From assembly GCA_003132905.1 (NCBI GenBank), contig PKZC01000130.1:7327-58627 (forward strand): a stretch of 51,301 nucleotides of DNA, given 5' to 3'. The notes beneath the pieces were generated by a model. The model was given only the letters and a program-made list of their open reading frames with translations. It was not told the origin of the DNA and searched no databases. This document shows, piece by piece, positions 25,370-34,489 of this stretch (positions within the stretch are counted from its first letter, which is position 1; every line of letters begins with the position of its first letter). This DNA comes from Bryobacterales bacterium (GTDB taxonomy: Bacteria > Acidobacteriota > Terriglobia > Bryobacterales > Bryobacteraceae). The position numbers and the translations under genes were made by a program.

Positions 25370-25696
25370 TTACTTCTTGGGTTCTGTTTTTGCAGTAACC
25401 GCGGCCGTCTCCGGAGCAGGCACGCATCCTATCGCGTTCGGCTCAAAAGTCTGTTTGATCGTTTTGCAACTGGCGCCCAGTTCGTCGTACTTGGCCATGA
25501 GCGCTTTCTGCGCTGCGTTGAACTTGGTCTGTGCCGCGTCGAGATCCGACTTGGCCACCATGAAATCGCGCTGAACGATAGCCGCGTCTTTCGCTTGTTT
25601 GTCCGTGATCGGGTTGACCGGGGTTGGTGTTGGTTTCGGTGCGTCGGCTGCAAATGCGGCCAACGAAAACAGTGAGAGAATGAGTAGTTTTTTCAT
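25370..25696 (-). CDS. small exported helical protein
   Basis: The 108-residue product begins MKKLLILSLFSLAAFAADAP, a textbook signal peptide with likely cleavage AFA|AD. The mature chain is a charged helix, probably coiled coil (DFMVAKSDLDAAQTKFNAAQ), and contains two Cys (SCKTIKQ, IGCVPAP). No clear Shine-Dalgarno sequence is seen. It lies between the tailspike-like gene and the low-complexity gene. An Rz1-like or periplasmic role is possible; no family recognised. Confidence 0.65.
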   Translation of the reverse strand: MKKLLILSLFSLAAFAADAPKPTPTPVNPITDKQAKDAAIVQRDFMVAKSDLDAAQTKFNAAQKALMAKYDELGASCKTIKQTFEPNAIGCVPAPETAAVTAKTEPKK

Positions 25697-25717
25697 GGCG
25701 TATTGATTCTAAAGTAC

Positions 25718-28258
25718 TTAATGGGTCCACGACCCCGAGATCAGTTCACACCACTGCCCCCCGGAACCTCCGGCGGTGCAGCCTGCATTGGAATTCGTTA
25801 CATAGAACCGCGATCCATTGGCAGCCACAGGTAACTGCGAATAGACGATTGCTGCTGGCGAGTCCCAGGTTGTACCCGTCGAACCGCCGTATACGTTAGT
25901 GCTGTATGTGGACATCTGGTTCTGGCCCACGGTGGTGGCCGTCACGTTGCTGCCGATGTTGACGCCGATCTGCGAAAAGTTACAGGGGTTCCCGCCGATG
26001 AACGCACCACTTATATAGCCGATCAGCTCAATGCAGACGGAAGAACTGGAACTTGGCCCCGGACCCTGAATAGTGTTTCCTGTAATCGCGACTTGGCAGA
26101 TGCCGATTCCGCTGCCACATGGACTGGTCGTGTTATTGCCGCTGATCGTGATGCCGCGCCAGCCCGACTGTGCGACTTGCGGCTGCGCGATGGTGTTGCC
26201 AGTGATCGTAATGAGATTAAAGACCCCGACCAGCGCTACGTTATCCACTGATACCGTCTCGAAGACATTCCCCTTCATCGTCAACTGCGTCGATACCGTC
26301 TGATTCATGTAAACGTTGTACTGGAGTTGCGGCGAGGTAAGCGCCGAACTTCCATAGCAATTGTTGTCGGTGATTGTGATACCACCCGTCGAAGTGATGT
26401 AAATGCAGGCCAGCGCTGGCGTCGAGTACGAGTTGTAGTTGAACATCACGTTGCCGCGAATCCAGGGGCCGTCGTTATCACCGCCCGTCGTGTCGTTCGC
26501 TGTTATGGCAGTGTGGTAGAAATTGTAGAAAACGTTGTTCGTAATCGAAGTCTGCGAGCAATTGATGCAAAGGATCGCGTCGTACAGCGGCTCAAAGTAA
26601 AGGCGGTTGATGCGCGTGAAAGAGTTGTCGTGTCCCGATCCGTTGCCGAGTCGAATTCCGTAGTTTCCGCTCGTTCCCGGCGTCATGCTGGCAGTCGTGA
26701 TGCCGAAATTTTCAAAAGTGTCCTTTTGGCACGGTGCATCAATAGCGCCCACAGAGGCCGTTTGAATCTGAAGGATGGAGTTAAACATCCCCGCGCCAGT
26801 CAGTGTTCCTTGGCACACGTAGATCGGCCCGTACACGCCATACGTGGCATCGCGCAGTTTCACTCCAGAACCGCTAGCGGCAACCAGCGCTTCCTGGATT
26901 CCTGCCGATGCAGGTCCGACCGTCCACGCGCCGCTATGCGAGTTCGTTGGAGACAGAGTAATAGTTCCCGATGACGCGCCAGATATGCAGGTACCGCCCG
27001 TAATCGGTTTGGCTTCGGCTGTACCAGTTCCCCCGCTAAGATACACTTGATGCAATGTATCTGAGTTATTTAGGCCAAGAGGACACGGAGAGAGGTTGAT
27101 TGTTTGAGTACCCCCTCCACCTGTCAGAGAGCCGCCTGGGGCTTGCGCAGTGAAGGCGTAATCTTCCGGGTAGAATACGAACGGTCCTGCGAATTGGGTG
27201 GTCGTCAGATTGCCGGTGTTGGGCTGAATGCGCAGGTATTGGAGTTGTGCCGAGGCAGACGGGAAAGAAACACCGGAAATCGCCACCGCCGTACACGCCG
27301 TGGCTTGTCCTTTAGCATTGAGAGTAATATGGCTAACGTGAGTCGAATCGCCACAGGTGCCTATGGCGGAGTTGACAGTAGCAAGCGTCGTCGCGGTGCT
27401 GCCAGAAGTTGAGATATCGCCACTCAAATCTCCGGCCGTGACGTGAACACCGCCCGCCGTGCCACCGATCACCAGTTGGCCATTCGGGAGGGGCGTATCG
27501 TTGATAACCGTTCCCGTGCCGCCGCCGCCCGAACACGCCAGACTTGCCCACACGCCGCCGGAGTTGCCTAGACAGGCGCCGTTGGTTACCAAACTAATCG
27601 GCAAGCGCCCCAGACTCCCGGCGTTGTCGAACAAGATGTCCTGACTCGTAGTGAGCGGCGTCTGCGTGAGTTGTAAAGATCCCGCCAAGTCGGTGAAGTT
27701 AGCTTGGACGGCTGACGTGACAAGACCTTGGGCGTTGTAGGTGATCTTTGTGTTCGTCCCAGGTGTCACGATGTTTGGCAGGTTGCCGCACGCGCCGACG
27801 GCCCACGCGCTGCCGCCCCAGGTGATGCACTGCCCCGAAGTCGCTCCGCCCTGGGCTAGTTGTGTGAGCGCGATCATGAAGGACGGCGACGGCGGAAGTG
27901 CCACTCGGACAGTGCTCAGATTTACCGGGGAAGAGCAGCAGGGGACGATCCATATTTCGGTAATAGCTGAACTTCCCGCCGGTCGGTAAACTACTTGGTA
28001 AAACGTGCCGGCTGGAGTCGCAGTACTATTCGCCTCCAGCGCCACACTCAGCACTCCATTGTTTACGCTTGTCGAGATCGGCGGTCCCGATGGAATCTGC
28101 CGACCATCGCCACCCGTGAACGGTACGGGCCATGAGATCGTGAGTTGCCCTGAATACTTCGTGCCGTTAGGGAGGTAGAGCGTGTCGGAAACAGTCACCG
28201 ATTGGGCCATTGCCGCTACGGCGCCGAGCAACAGCAATAGTATTGATCGAATTAGCAT
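25718..28258 (-). CDS. exported beta-helix tailspike-like protein
   Basis: The 846-residue product starts MLIRSILLLLLGAVAAMAQS, signal peptide with cleavage near AMA|QS. The start at 28258 overlaps the end of the preceding gene; the longer ORF from 28378 is rejected. Residues about 40-110 look like a fibre N-terminal domain (TLYLPNGTKYSGQLTISW). The second half is a right-handed parallel beta-helix with repeated 'ITITGN..' turns (TSITNNVFYNFYHTAI, GGITITDNNCYGSSAL, FNLITITGNTIAQPQV, QVAITGNTIQGPGP), as in phage tailspikes that bind or cut polysaccharides. A C-terminal cap follows (PAAIVYSQLPVAANGSRFYV). Catalytic residues cannot be assigned. Confidence 0.8.
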   Translation of the reverse strand: MLIRSILLLLLGAVAAMAQSVTVSDTLYLPNGTKYSGQLTISWPVPFTGGDGRQIPSGPPISTSVNNGVLSVALEANSTATPAGTFYQVVYRPAGSSAITEIWIVPCCSSPVNLSTVRVALPPSPSFMIALTQLAQGGATSGQCITWGGSAWAVGACGNLPNIVTPGTNTKITYNAQGLVTSAVQANFTDLAGSLQLTQTPLTTSQDILFDNAGSLGRLPISLVTNGACLGNSGGVWASLACSGGGGTGTVINDTPLPNGQLVIGGTAGGVHVTAGDLSGDISTSGSTATTLATVNSAIGTCGDSTHVSHITLNAKGQATACTAVAISGVSFPSASAQLQYLRIQPNTGNLTTTQFAGPFVFYPEDYAFTAQAPGGSLTGGGGTQTINLSPCPLGLNNSDTLHQVYLSGGTGTAEAKPITGGTCISGASSGTITLSPTNSHSGAWTVGPASAGIQEALVAASGSGVKLRDATYGVYGPIYVCQGTLTGAGMFNSILQIQTASVGAIDAPCQKDTFENFGITTASMTPGTSGNYGIRLGNGSGHDNSFTRINRLYFEPLYDAILCINCSQTSITNNVFYNFYHTAITANDTTGGDNDGPWIRGNVMFNYNSYSTPALACIYITSTGGITITDNNCYGSSALTSPQLQYNVYMNQTVSTQLTMKGNVFETVSVDNVALVGVFNLITITGNTIAQPQVAQSGWRGITISGNNTTSPCGSGIGICQVAITGNTIQGPGPSSSSSVCIELIGYISGAFIGGNPCNFSQIGVNIGSNVTATTVGQNQMSTYSTNVYGGSTGTTWDSPAAIVYSQLPVAANGSRFYVTNSNAGCTAGGSGGQWCELISGSWTH

Positions 28259-29622
28259 CCCGTGACGTTCGTAATAACGCCGCTGGAGATCGTGATCGTA
28301 CACGCTCCAGCGGTCTTCGTTCCGCTGAATCCCGCCGAGCCTCCAACGTTCACGTTGGTCACGTAGAGCGTAGACCACGGGAAACTGGAATTTCCGAGGG
28401 TGATGTTGCTCGTGCCGTACATGCTGCCAGCACCGAATGAATTGTTCAGCACCTCAACGTCAGTGCCCGAAACGCTGTTTCCTTCAAAGATCACGGCGTT
28501 AGAATTTGTGGAATTGTAGAGATACAGCGTTCCCTGCACGCCTCCCGGATAGCCAGCTTCCACCTTCTTTGTCATCACATCATTCCAGACGGTAGAGAGG
28601 CTGCTGAACGCACCGAGATTTAGTCCGGAGGTTCCCGGCACCAAGCTCACATTGATTGCCGTGGACGCCAAGTTCGATAGTGCAGTGTTCGCCCCGGCTC
28701 CAGCACTGCAACCTGTACAGGTGCCATAGATCGTCAAATTCGTGACGAATGCATTTGCGAACGGCCCTGAAGCGTAGCCAAGATTAGTGGATGAATTTAT
28801 CGGGTAAATTGCGCCGTTCCCAAATAGGTTTCCAACTACGAGATCCCCGCCGCCCGTGGCAACGTTGGTCCCCGCCATGATGAACGAATTGCCATTCGAG
28901 GCATTGTAAAACGTAGCACTTCCCTGTCTGGTGTTTCCGCGTCCAAGCGATACGCCTGTCGCAAAGACGTTGGAAGCAGCGGAGGAAGATGAGCCCACAT
29001 TGTAAAGGTTGTCGCTGCCGAATAACAGAGACTCATTGAACGTCGCCGAGTTGATGGTCAGCCCTGACCTGGAGATCGTGAGAAAGTCCTGCGCCGCGCC
29101 GTAGATATCGTTGACGGCCCTGAAGTGCAGGTTGCCACCAGCGTCCGCAATGAAGTCCCACATTTTAGAATTGGTCGGCCCGACACCATCACGGAGAATG
29201 ATCGCCGCGGCGCCAGTGGTGCCTTCCACGACAAGATACGCTGGATTGCTCGGCGAGATAACCGCCGCATAAGGCCCAGCGGTGGGGATATAGCTCGATG
29301 GCCCGGTCGCGCCAACAATCATGCCGGGACCTCGGAAGGTGGTGTTGGGCTGGAAAACGCTATCGCCGGTGACGGTCTCAATGGTGACGCCAGCATTCGC
29401 GTAGCCTGTAGCGTAAAAGAGGCCGCACATCTGGCCAGCATCGTGAAGAATGCCAGTACCGGAGTCTACCGTGCGCAGGTCGTAACAGGATCCGTTCACG
29501 CCCGATGATGGGTTCTCGGCGATGAACGCCTGCTTGTTGCCAGACCCCGCGACAACGACGCGGTACTGAGCTGTGGCACATGAAGACAGAAGAAAAGAAG
29601 AGAACAACAAAAGATTTTTCAT
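28252..29622 (-). CDS. fibre-like protein with possible lipoprotein signal
   Basis: The 456-residue product starts MKNLLLFSSFLLSSCATAQY; LSSC fits a lipobox loosely, while ATAQ would suit ordinary signal peptidase. The body is Ser/Gly/Asn/Thr-rich beta structure with LGYASGPFANAFVTNLTIYG and LGNSSFPWSTLYVTNVNVGG, the 'LG....W..lyv..v...G' pattern common in phage fibre and tailspike C-termini, and ends GTKTAGACTITISSGVITNV, again typical. It precedes the tailspike-like gene and overlaps its start. Function: fibre or adhesin-like virion protein, inferred. Confidence 0.75.
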   Translation of the reverse strand: MKNLLLFSSFLLSSCATAQYRVVVAGSGNKQAFIAENPSSGVNGSCYDLRTVDSGTGILHDAGQMCGLFYATGYANAGVTIETVTGDSVFQPNTTFRGPGMIVGATGPSSYIPTAGPYAAVISPSNPAYLVVEGTTGAAAIILRDGVGPTNSKMWDFIADAGGNLHFRAVNDIYGAAQDFLTISRSGLTINSATFNESLLFGSDNLYNVGSSSSAASNVFATGVSLGRGNTRQGSATFYNASNGNSFIMAGTNVATGGGDLVVGNLFGNGAIYPINSSTNLGYASGPFANAFVTNLTIYGTCTGCSAGAGANTALSNLASTAINVSLVPGTSGLNLGAFSSLSTVWNDVMTKKVEAGYPGGVQGTLYLYNSTNSNAVIFEGNSVSGTDVEVLNNSFGAGSMYGTSNITLGNSSFPWSTLYVTNVNVGGSAGFSGTKTAGACTITISSGVITNVTGC

Positions 29623-29623
29623 A

Positions 29624-30151
29624 TTAAGGCCATGGCACCGAAGTTACAGGCGGACCACTCTGAATCAGGTTTCCCGCCGCGTTCGGGATAAAACGAAATA
29701 CGGTCGCGGTGCTGGGTGTCGGATCGAGATCGAATTCTCCAGCGAAGTAATAGCTCGCGTCCCAACTGGTGACCTGCCAGCCGCCGGTCGCATCCTGCAC
29801 CAGAATCAAGATCACTTCCTGACCGGCTTGGGCTCCCGCCGAGAGGTTTATCGTGGCGTTGCCGGTCAGTGTGCATACCTGCGTCGTGCCTTGAGCGAAG
29901 TTGGGAGTAAATGAAGCCCCGGAACCGTTGTCGTAATAAAGCGACGAGGTGGCCACTGGCGCACTGACGCTCGCCTGTAAATCGGTGACGACGCCCGCAA
30001 CGCTCTGGAAGTTCTGATCCAGCGTGTCGAGAGCCTGCGCGCTTTGTAGCCATATCTGTGAAGAGTTTTGCTGCGATGGCCCAACGCGAATCGAGTTCGT
30101 GAGCTGGCCGATCCCCGGAAGGCCAGTGAGGTCTACCGACGCGCTGCCCAT
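29624..30151 (-). CDS. phage structural protein, small fibre/hub accessory
   Basis: The 175-residue protein has no signal peptide. Its C-terminal part (TLTGNATINLSAGAQAGQEV, ILILVQDATGGWQVTSW) is a beta-rich unit seen at the end of many phage fibre or adaptor proteins, where it precedes collagen- or fibre-like sections. The start at 30151 overlaps the end of the hub gene by 19 nt. Likely connects the hub to the fibres; inference from position and pattern. Confidence 0.65.
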   Translation of the reverse strand: MGSASVDLTGLPGIGQLTNSIRVGPSQQNSSQIWLQSAQALDTLDQNFQSVAGVVTDLQASVSAPVATSSLYYDNGSGASFTPNFAQGTTQVCTLTGNATINLSAGAQAGQEVILILVQDATGGWQVTSWDASYYFAGEFDLDPTPSTATVFRFIPNAAGNLIQSGPPVTSVPWP

Positions 30152-32115
30152 TGGTAATACTTCAGCCGAATGCCTGCAAGGATCGCCCAGTCTCCCGCAT
30201 TAGTTCCGGCCTGAAACAGCATCGACATCTGCTCGCTTCGGACATAGAATTGCCGCCAGTATTCGACACCTGGATTCGGCGAAAGAATAATCGGCTTAGA
30301 CCACTTAACGGACGCCGCATTATCCAACGTATCGCTCGTGACGCCGAGATTCGCAGCGCCCTTCCCACGGGCTCGCACATAGGCCCCCGGATAGGCGTTC
30401 ACCACGCCAAGAGAGCCTTGCGGCTGGGGCGCGGTCTGGTACTGCCAGTTGATCGCCGCTCCGTTGTCCGTCCAAGGATTGGCATCGTCGGTCGTGTTCA
30501 TCTGCCGCAGTAGGTAGTTTGCGACCGACGGCCCTAACAGAAACTCCAGCCGCGTGGTGGTGTAGTTCTGATACAGGCACATCGCGCGCGGGTTATAACC
30601 GCTTAAATTCCACAGCGAGTAGCTGACGCTCGCGTAATCCGGCGTGCCGCCCTGACTCTGTGAATAGTCCCACGTCATGATATAGTTCGGAACGGTCGAG
30701 TCATCGAGCGGCACGGCGAGCGCCAGCACCTTCTTGTCGTGATTGTCAACAATCCGAATTGTCTGCTGTGCCGCCCAGTTGATGCGCCGCCACTCCGGGT
30801 CGTTGTAATAAGAGATTGGCTTGTCCTGATAGTAACCGGACATCACGTACAGTCCCGAGGTGTGAACCACAGCGGCCCAATTGCCTGATGCTGTGACAGT
30901 GACACCCTCAACACAAGCGGACCCAATTCGACCATCAATCAAGGTCGGAGTGGGCCACGCTACCGGTTGCTGCCCGTTGTCCTGGAAGCTGTACGTCCAG
31001 TTGGGTCCAACGACGTAGAAGATCCCGCCGAGACTGAACGCCGAGCAACCCATCTGAAAGCCGGGAAGCCGCAACTTGTGAAACTGCTCCGTAAGTTGCT
31101 GCGCATTGTTTGGCTCGGACCCGTAGATTGCAAACGTGCTCTCGGTATCGTAGGTCAGGTACATTGACCGTGACCCGTATATGACCACCTTGAAGGGATT
31201 AAACGGCCCCGCACCGAGCGAGTTCTGCGTCAGAAAGAACTGATTGTTCGTGACATCGTTGGTGTTGGCGATCAGTTGCTGGTCTGAAATGTTTATGTTG
31301 GCATTTACGGTGAATGACGCACCGCCAGGAACCGCATAGAGAGCGCCCGGAATGGTGAAGTACTGAAACGGATTCGTGGTCGCGGTCATCACGAATTGAA
31401 CCAAATTAGCTTCCGCCGGCCACGTCGCTGTTAGCGAGACCTGAATCGTCTGGGCTCCAGGCGCTGTGATCGCCGAGGTCTGGTCGGGTGTCGATGTTCC
31501 GCTCACTACAGGCGAGATTAGCCCGGTGAAGCCGTTGCGCGTAGTGATAACGTAGCCTACAAAATGAGAGCCCGCCGTCACGCTGCCACTGCCTGTATTT
31601 GAGAGCGTGGGCTTTGTGGTCAGTGGTCCAAGGAAGCCGATGTCGGTATTGATAGCCGCGCCGTAGATGCCGACGATGCGAACCTGCGCGGCCCCTACCG
31701 GCGTGGATTGCGCCGAGACATTGATCGAGGCGACGAAAAGTTGATTACCGTTCGAACAAGCGTCGATTGAATCGCAAGTGACGGCAAAAAGAATCGTGAA
31801 AAACGGAGAGGCCATGTTCACGATGAACTCGACCTCTCCGTCAGTGGCGTTGTAAAGCAGCAGGTAATTGCCAACGGGCGACACATCGTCTGCTGCCTTA
31901 ATCCAGTTGAAAAGCGATGTGATGATTTTATTGGTATTGACCAACGGGCCGAAGCCTGCACGCGTTCCAGGTTCTAGACTGTAGTACTCGGTGTTGAGCG
32001 CGAGCAAGCCACGGTTCGGCGGAAGGTCGGTAACCTCCGGTCGAGTCCATGGACCGAGGAAACCGCTGATAACGGTTTCCTCCCACGGTTGAACTGGAAC
32101 GATACAGGTACCCAT
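30133..32115 (-). CDS. tail hub/nozzle-like protein
   Basis: A 660-residue, Trp/Tyr-rich beta protein. Its position after the connector region and before the fibres, its size and repeating blade-like segments (GGIFYVVGPNWTYSFQDNG, NWAAVVHTSGLYVMSGYYQD, KVLALAVPLDDSTVPNYIMT, EFLLGPSVANYLLRQM) suggest a beta-propeller-type nozzle or hub comparable to P22 gp10 or T7 gp12-like proteins of short-tailed phages. The N-terminus contains LPPNRGLLALNTEYYSLEPG, matching the usual strand that contacts the connector. Function by analogy only. The ATG directly follows the TAA of... the reading order is: 460-residue gene upstream, this gene downstream, with no gap. Confidence 0.65.
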   Translation of the reverse strand: MGTCIVPVQPWEETVISGFLGPWTRPEVTDLPPNRGLLALNTEYYSLEPGTRAGFGPLVNTNKIITSLFNWIKAADDVSPVGNYLLLYNATDGEVEFIVNMASPFFTILFAVTCDSIDACSNGNQLFVASINVSAQSTPVGAAQVRIVGIYGAAINTDIGFLGPLTTKPTLSNTGSGSVTAGSHFVGYVITTRNGFTGLISPVVSGTSTPDQTSAITAPGAQTIQVSLTATWPAEANLVQFVMTATTNPFQYFTIPGALYAVPGGASFTVNANINISDQQLIANTNDVTNNQFFLTQNSLGAGPFNPFKVVIYGSRSMYLTYDTESTFAIYGSEPNNAQQLTEQFHKLRLPGFQMGCSAFSLGGIFYVVGPNWTYSFQDNGQQPVAWPTPTLIDGRIGSACVEGVTVTASGNWAAVVHTSGLYVMSGYYQDKPISYYNDPEWRRINWAAQQTIRIVDNHDKKVLALAVPLDDSTVPNYIMTWDYSQSQGGTPDYASVSYSLWNLSGYNPRAMCLYQNYTTTRLEFLLGPSVANYLLRQMNTTDDANPWTDNGAAINWQYQTAPQPQGSLGVVNAYPGAYVRARGKGAANLGVTSDTLDNAASVKWSKPIILSPNPGVEYWRQFYVRSEQMSMLFQAGTNAGDWAILAGIRLKYYQWAARR

Positions 32116-33498
32116 TTAGGCAGCTTTGAGACGCATCGACATCTGGAATCCGGCCAAAGAGCCGAGCGTTCCCGAATAGTGCAGGCCGATGCGAGTACCC
32201 TTCGGTATAAAACGCAGGTTAAGCGCTACGAGAGCAGCGAAGACAGGCACGTTGATGCTCCCGGAAGTCAGGAATCCGGCGTTGGAGTTGTCGGTCTGGA
32301 GTCCTACGCCACCCGTCCCTGGAGTCTGTGTTCCAATTTCCTTGGTTACCAGAACGTCGCCGGTACCAGCCGTGGGCCACTTCGCGGCAAAGTCCGACAC
32401 CTCGTAATCGCGGTCTGCGATGAAGATTTCTTCGTCCGTTCCAACGGTCGAGTTGAAGGCGTTGTAGTTGATCGAGACTTCGCCCATCTTCCCGTCAAAG
32501 GCCAGCGTGACGCAGACGCCCGCGAGTTCCGTTGTAGAGGCCGAAATCTTGGCCGCGACAGAATCGCTAGACAGGGTGCTAAGCGTTGCCGCGGTAGCGG
32601 AAAGCGCAAGCTGTGTGTAAGTAAGCGCAGCCCCCTTGAGGTTCACCGTTGCGGACAGCATGGATGTTCCGGCGCCAGGCGCGGTTGCCGAAGCATCCTT
32701 GGTGACGTCGAGTGTTAGCGTAGCCGCTGTAGCTTCCTTAGCCTGCCAGAGAGCGGCGCCATAGAGTAGCGTACGCGGCCGCAGTGAAGTTATCAGCGAC
32801 GTGGTAACGGCGGTTCCCGCGGTCCCTGCATAGAACGATACAAACTCGTACTTGGAGCCAGGTTCCACGGTGACCGCGATCGTCACGCCAACGGCGGTGG
32901 TGAGAGTGCCCCCAAATGCCACGCTAAGGCTGTCCCCTGGTTGAAGAACGATTAGGCCTGCTTGCGGGGTGGCGATATAAACGCTGTTGTTGCGAGTCTG
33001 CTTTTGGAAGGCGGCCGCGAGTGCCCCATTTTGAACCGTTTCGGCGGTCCCTTTAAGGTTGAATGGTGCCGTAATTACAGCTTTGCCTGTGCCAGCCGCC
33101 TGCTGAAGCGTCCCGCTCGGCGGAATGGTCTCGTGGGTGACTGTTGCGGTTGCGGTTGTCCCGGTTCCGGCGGTCGTGTGGACCTCAGCCGCCACGTTGA
33201 TCACCAACTGCCGCGGCGTCGGGTTAACGAAAAAGGTTTGAGATACCAGACTCGCGTTCGGGTAAACGTGGAAGATGAGTTGCTGGCGAGTCGGATTGAC
33301 AACCGAATCTCCGAGTCGCAGCTGATCGTCTGAGTCCTGTTCGAGCAGAAGGCGCTCGATGAGCCCGGTCGGATCTTGCTCGGAGTATGAAAAGCCGACA
33401 CCGGCCGCGGAGTCGATTAAATCCACTTCCTTGCCGCTCCACTCGCGCTTAAGAAAGGGAGCATCTTGCGCTGCTTTAATATTCTGTGGAATTGACAT
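32116..33498 (-). CDS. phage structural protein, decoration or adaptor type
   Basis: The 460-residue protein is Thr/Ala/Val-rich with repeating beta-sandwich-like segments (ATVTHETIPPSGTLQQAAGT, AVITAPFNLKGTAETVQNG, LTLDVTKDASATAPGAGT, SATVNLKGAALTYTQLALSA) and an N-terminus with acidic DQDDQLRLGD-like content (LLLEQDSDDQLRLGDSVVNP). It resembles large capsid-decoration or head-fibre proteins, but could belong to the neck. No signal peptide. An AGGAACAG-like purine region precedes the ATG. Located between connector and hub genes. Confidence 0.6.
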   Translation of the reverse strand: MSIPQNIKAAQDAPFLKREWSGKEVDLIDSAAGVGFSYSEQDPTGLIERLLLEQDSDDQLRLGDSVVNPTRQQLIFHVYPNASLVSQTFFVNPTPRQLVINVAAEVHTTAGTGTTATATVTHETIPPSGTLQQAAGTGKAVITAPFNLKGTAETVQNGALAAAFQKQTRNNSVYIATPQAGLIVLQPGDSLSVAFGGTLTTAVGVTIAVTVEPGSKYEFVSFYAGTAGTAVTTSLITSLRPRTLLYGAALWQAKEATAATLTLDVTKDASATAPGAGTSMLSATVNLKGAALTYTQLALSATAATLSTLSSDSVAAKISASTTELAGVCVTLAFDGKMGEVSINYNAFNSTVGTDEEIFIADRDYEVSDFAAKWPTAGTGDVLVTKEIGTQTPGTGGVGLQTDNSNAGFLTSGSINVPVFAALVALNLRFIPKGTRIGLHYSGTLGSLAGFQMSMRLKAA

Positions 33499-33550
33499 GT
33501 AGGTTTACTGTTCCTTTCAGAAGAACGTCGCGCGAAGGCGACATGGTTGA

Positions 33551-34489
33551 CTAGGTTATGATCGACACAAATCCACGACGCATCCGGTAGAGACCGGAGC
33601 GGCGCGTTAGTGCATTTTTCTGCTTTAATACCGGCAGAAGGAGTTCGCGCAGGGAGCCGCCCGTCATATCGGCTTGCCCTGAAGGTCCGTAGGCCCACGC
33701 AGCAAGTTGCGGACCCATTGGCATCTGGCGTTTGGGTCCGAAGTGTGCCCCGGTAGCCTGCGCTAGGAACTTGAGTTCGCGGCCATTGAAGAGGCCGATG
33801 ATCCCGGAGGCCGGCGGGGTCGCATCCGCGAGATATTCAATCCATAACTGGCGCGGCTGATTCGAGCCGTTCGGGAAGTAAATGAACCGATCCGCCCAGC
33901 GCCACGCCCCAAGATTCTGAAGTGCAGGAGGAGCCGCTGGCGGCTGCACATCGAGTTGATTCATTTTTACGAAGCCATCTGAGGACCAGTTCACCGTCCC
34001 CGTGTTTGCGATCACCCCCCCTAGGCCCGTAGTGATTGAGCCGTTGAGTGTGAATGTGTTCGTGCCAGTTGGCGTGATGAACCAGTCACGGTTCACCCAG
34101 CCGGGAAGCGGCGAAGGACCCGTCGCTCCGCTGATCTCTACCCTGCCGTCCACCGGACTTGGGGCCCCGGAGGTTACAACCGAGAGCGGCGTACCGTCCG
34201 TGATCGAGACGATGTTAACCGCTTGCACATTGCCGCGCTCATAAATCTGAGAAGGCTCCGCGAAGTCGGTAACGCCCAACTGAACCGGAAACAGCACGCT
34301 AGTGTTAGCGGGAAGCGTGAAGTACACCTCCCGCGTGATCTCTGGCGCCGCGATCTTTAGAGCCGCATCCGTCAACTCGGAATACGCGGTCTGGAAATCG
34401 TCAACGATCTCCTGTGTGATTTCCCCGTCCGGGTCGCCCAACTGCGACATCGCCGAGGTCAGTACATCCGAGACTTGGCAGTCTGCCAT
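33551..34489 (-). CDS. head-tail connector/adaptor protein
   Basis: The 312-residue protein begins with an alpha-helical section (DVLTSAMSQLGDPDGEITQE, DDFQTAYSELTDAALKIAAP) and continues with a beta-rich insertion (EVYFTLPANTSVLFP), then a final helix set (GRELKFLAQATGAHFGPKRQ). Helical start plus position shortly after the capsid genes are what is expected of a podoviral adaptor or tail-tube-A-like connector. It starts directly after the stop of the zinc-ribbon gene. Assignment by position and architecture. Confidence 0.6.
   Translation of the reverse strand: MADCQVSDVLTSAMSQLGDPDGEITQEIVDDFQTAYSELTDAALKIAAPEITREVYFTLPANTSVLFPVQLGVTDFAEPSQIYERGNVQAVNIVSITDGTPLSVVTSGAPSPVDGRVEISGATGPSPLPGWVNRDWFITPTGTNTFTLNGSITTGLGGVIANTGTVNWSSDGFVKMNQLDVQPPAAPPALQNLGAWRWADRFIYFPNGSNQPRQLWIEYLADATPPASGIIGLFNGRELKFLAQATGAHFGPKRQMPMGPQLAAWAYGPSGQADMTGGSLRELLLPVLKQKNALTRRSGLYRMRRGFVSIIT

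Noticed and set aside
24315..25427. Leftward ORF of 370 codons in another frame
   Set aside because: Overlaps both the Gln-rich and the Gly/Pro/Met-rich genes; extreme Arg/Trp/Ser content caused by repetitive GC-rich DNA.
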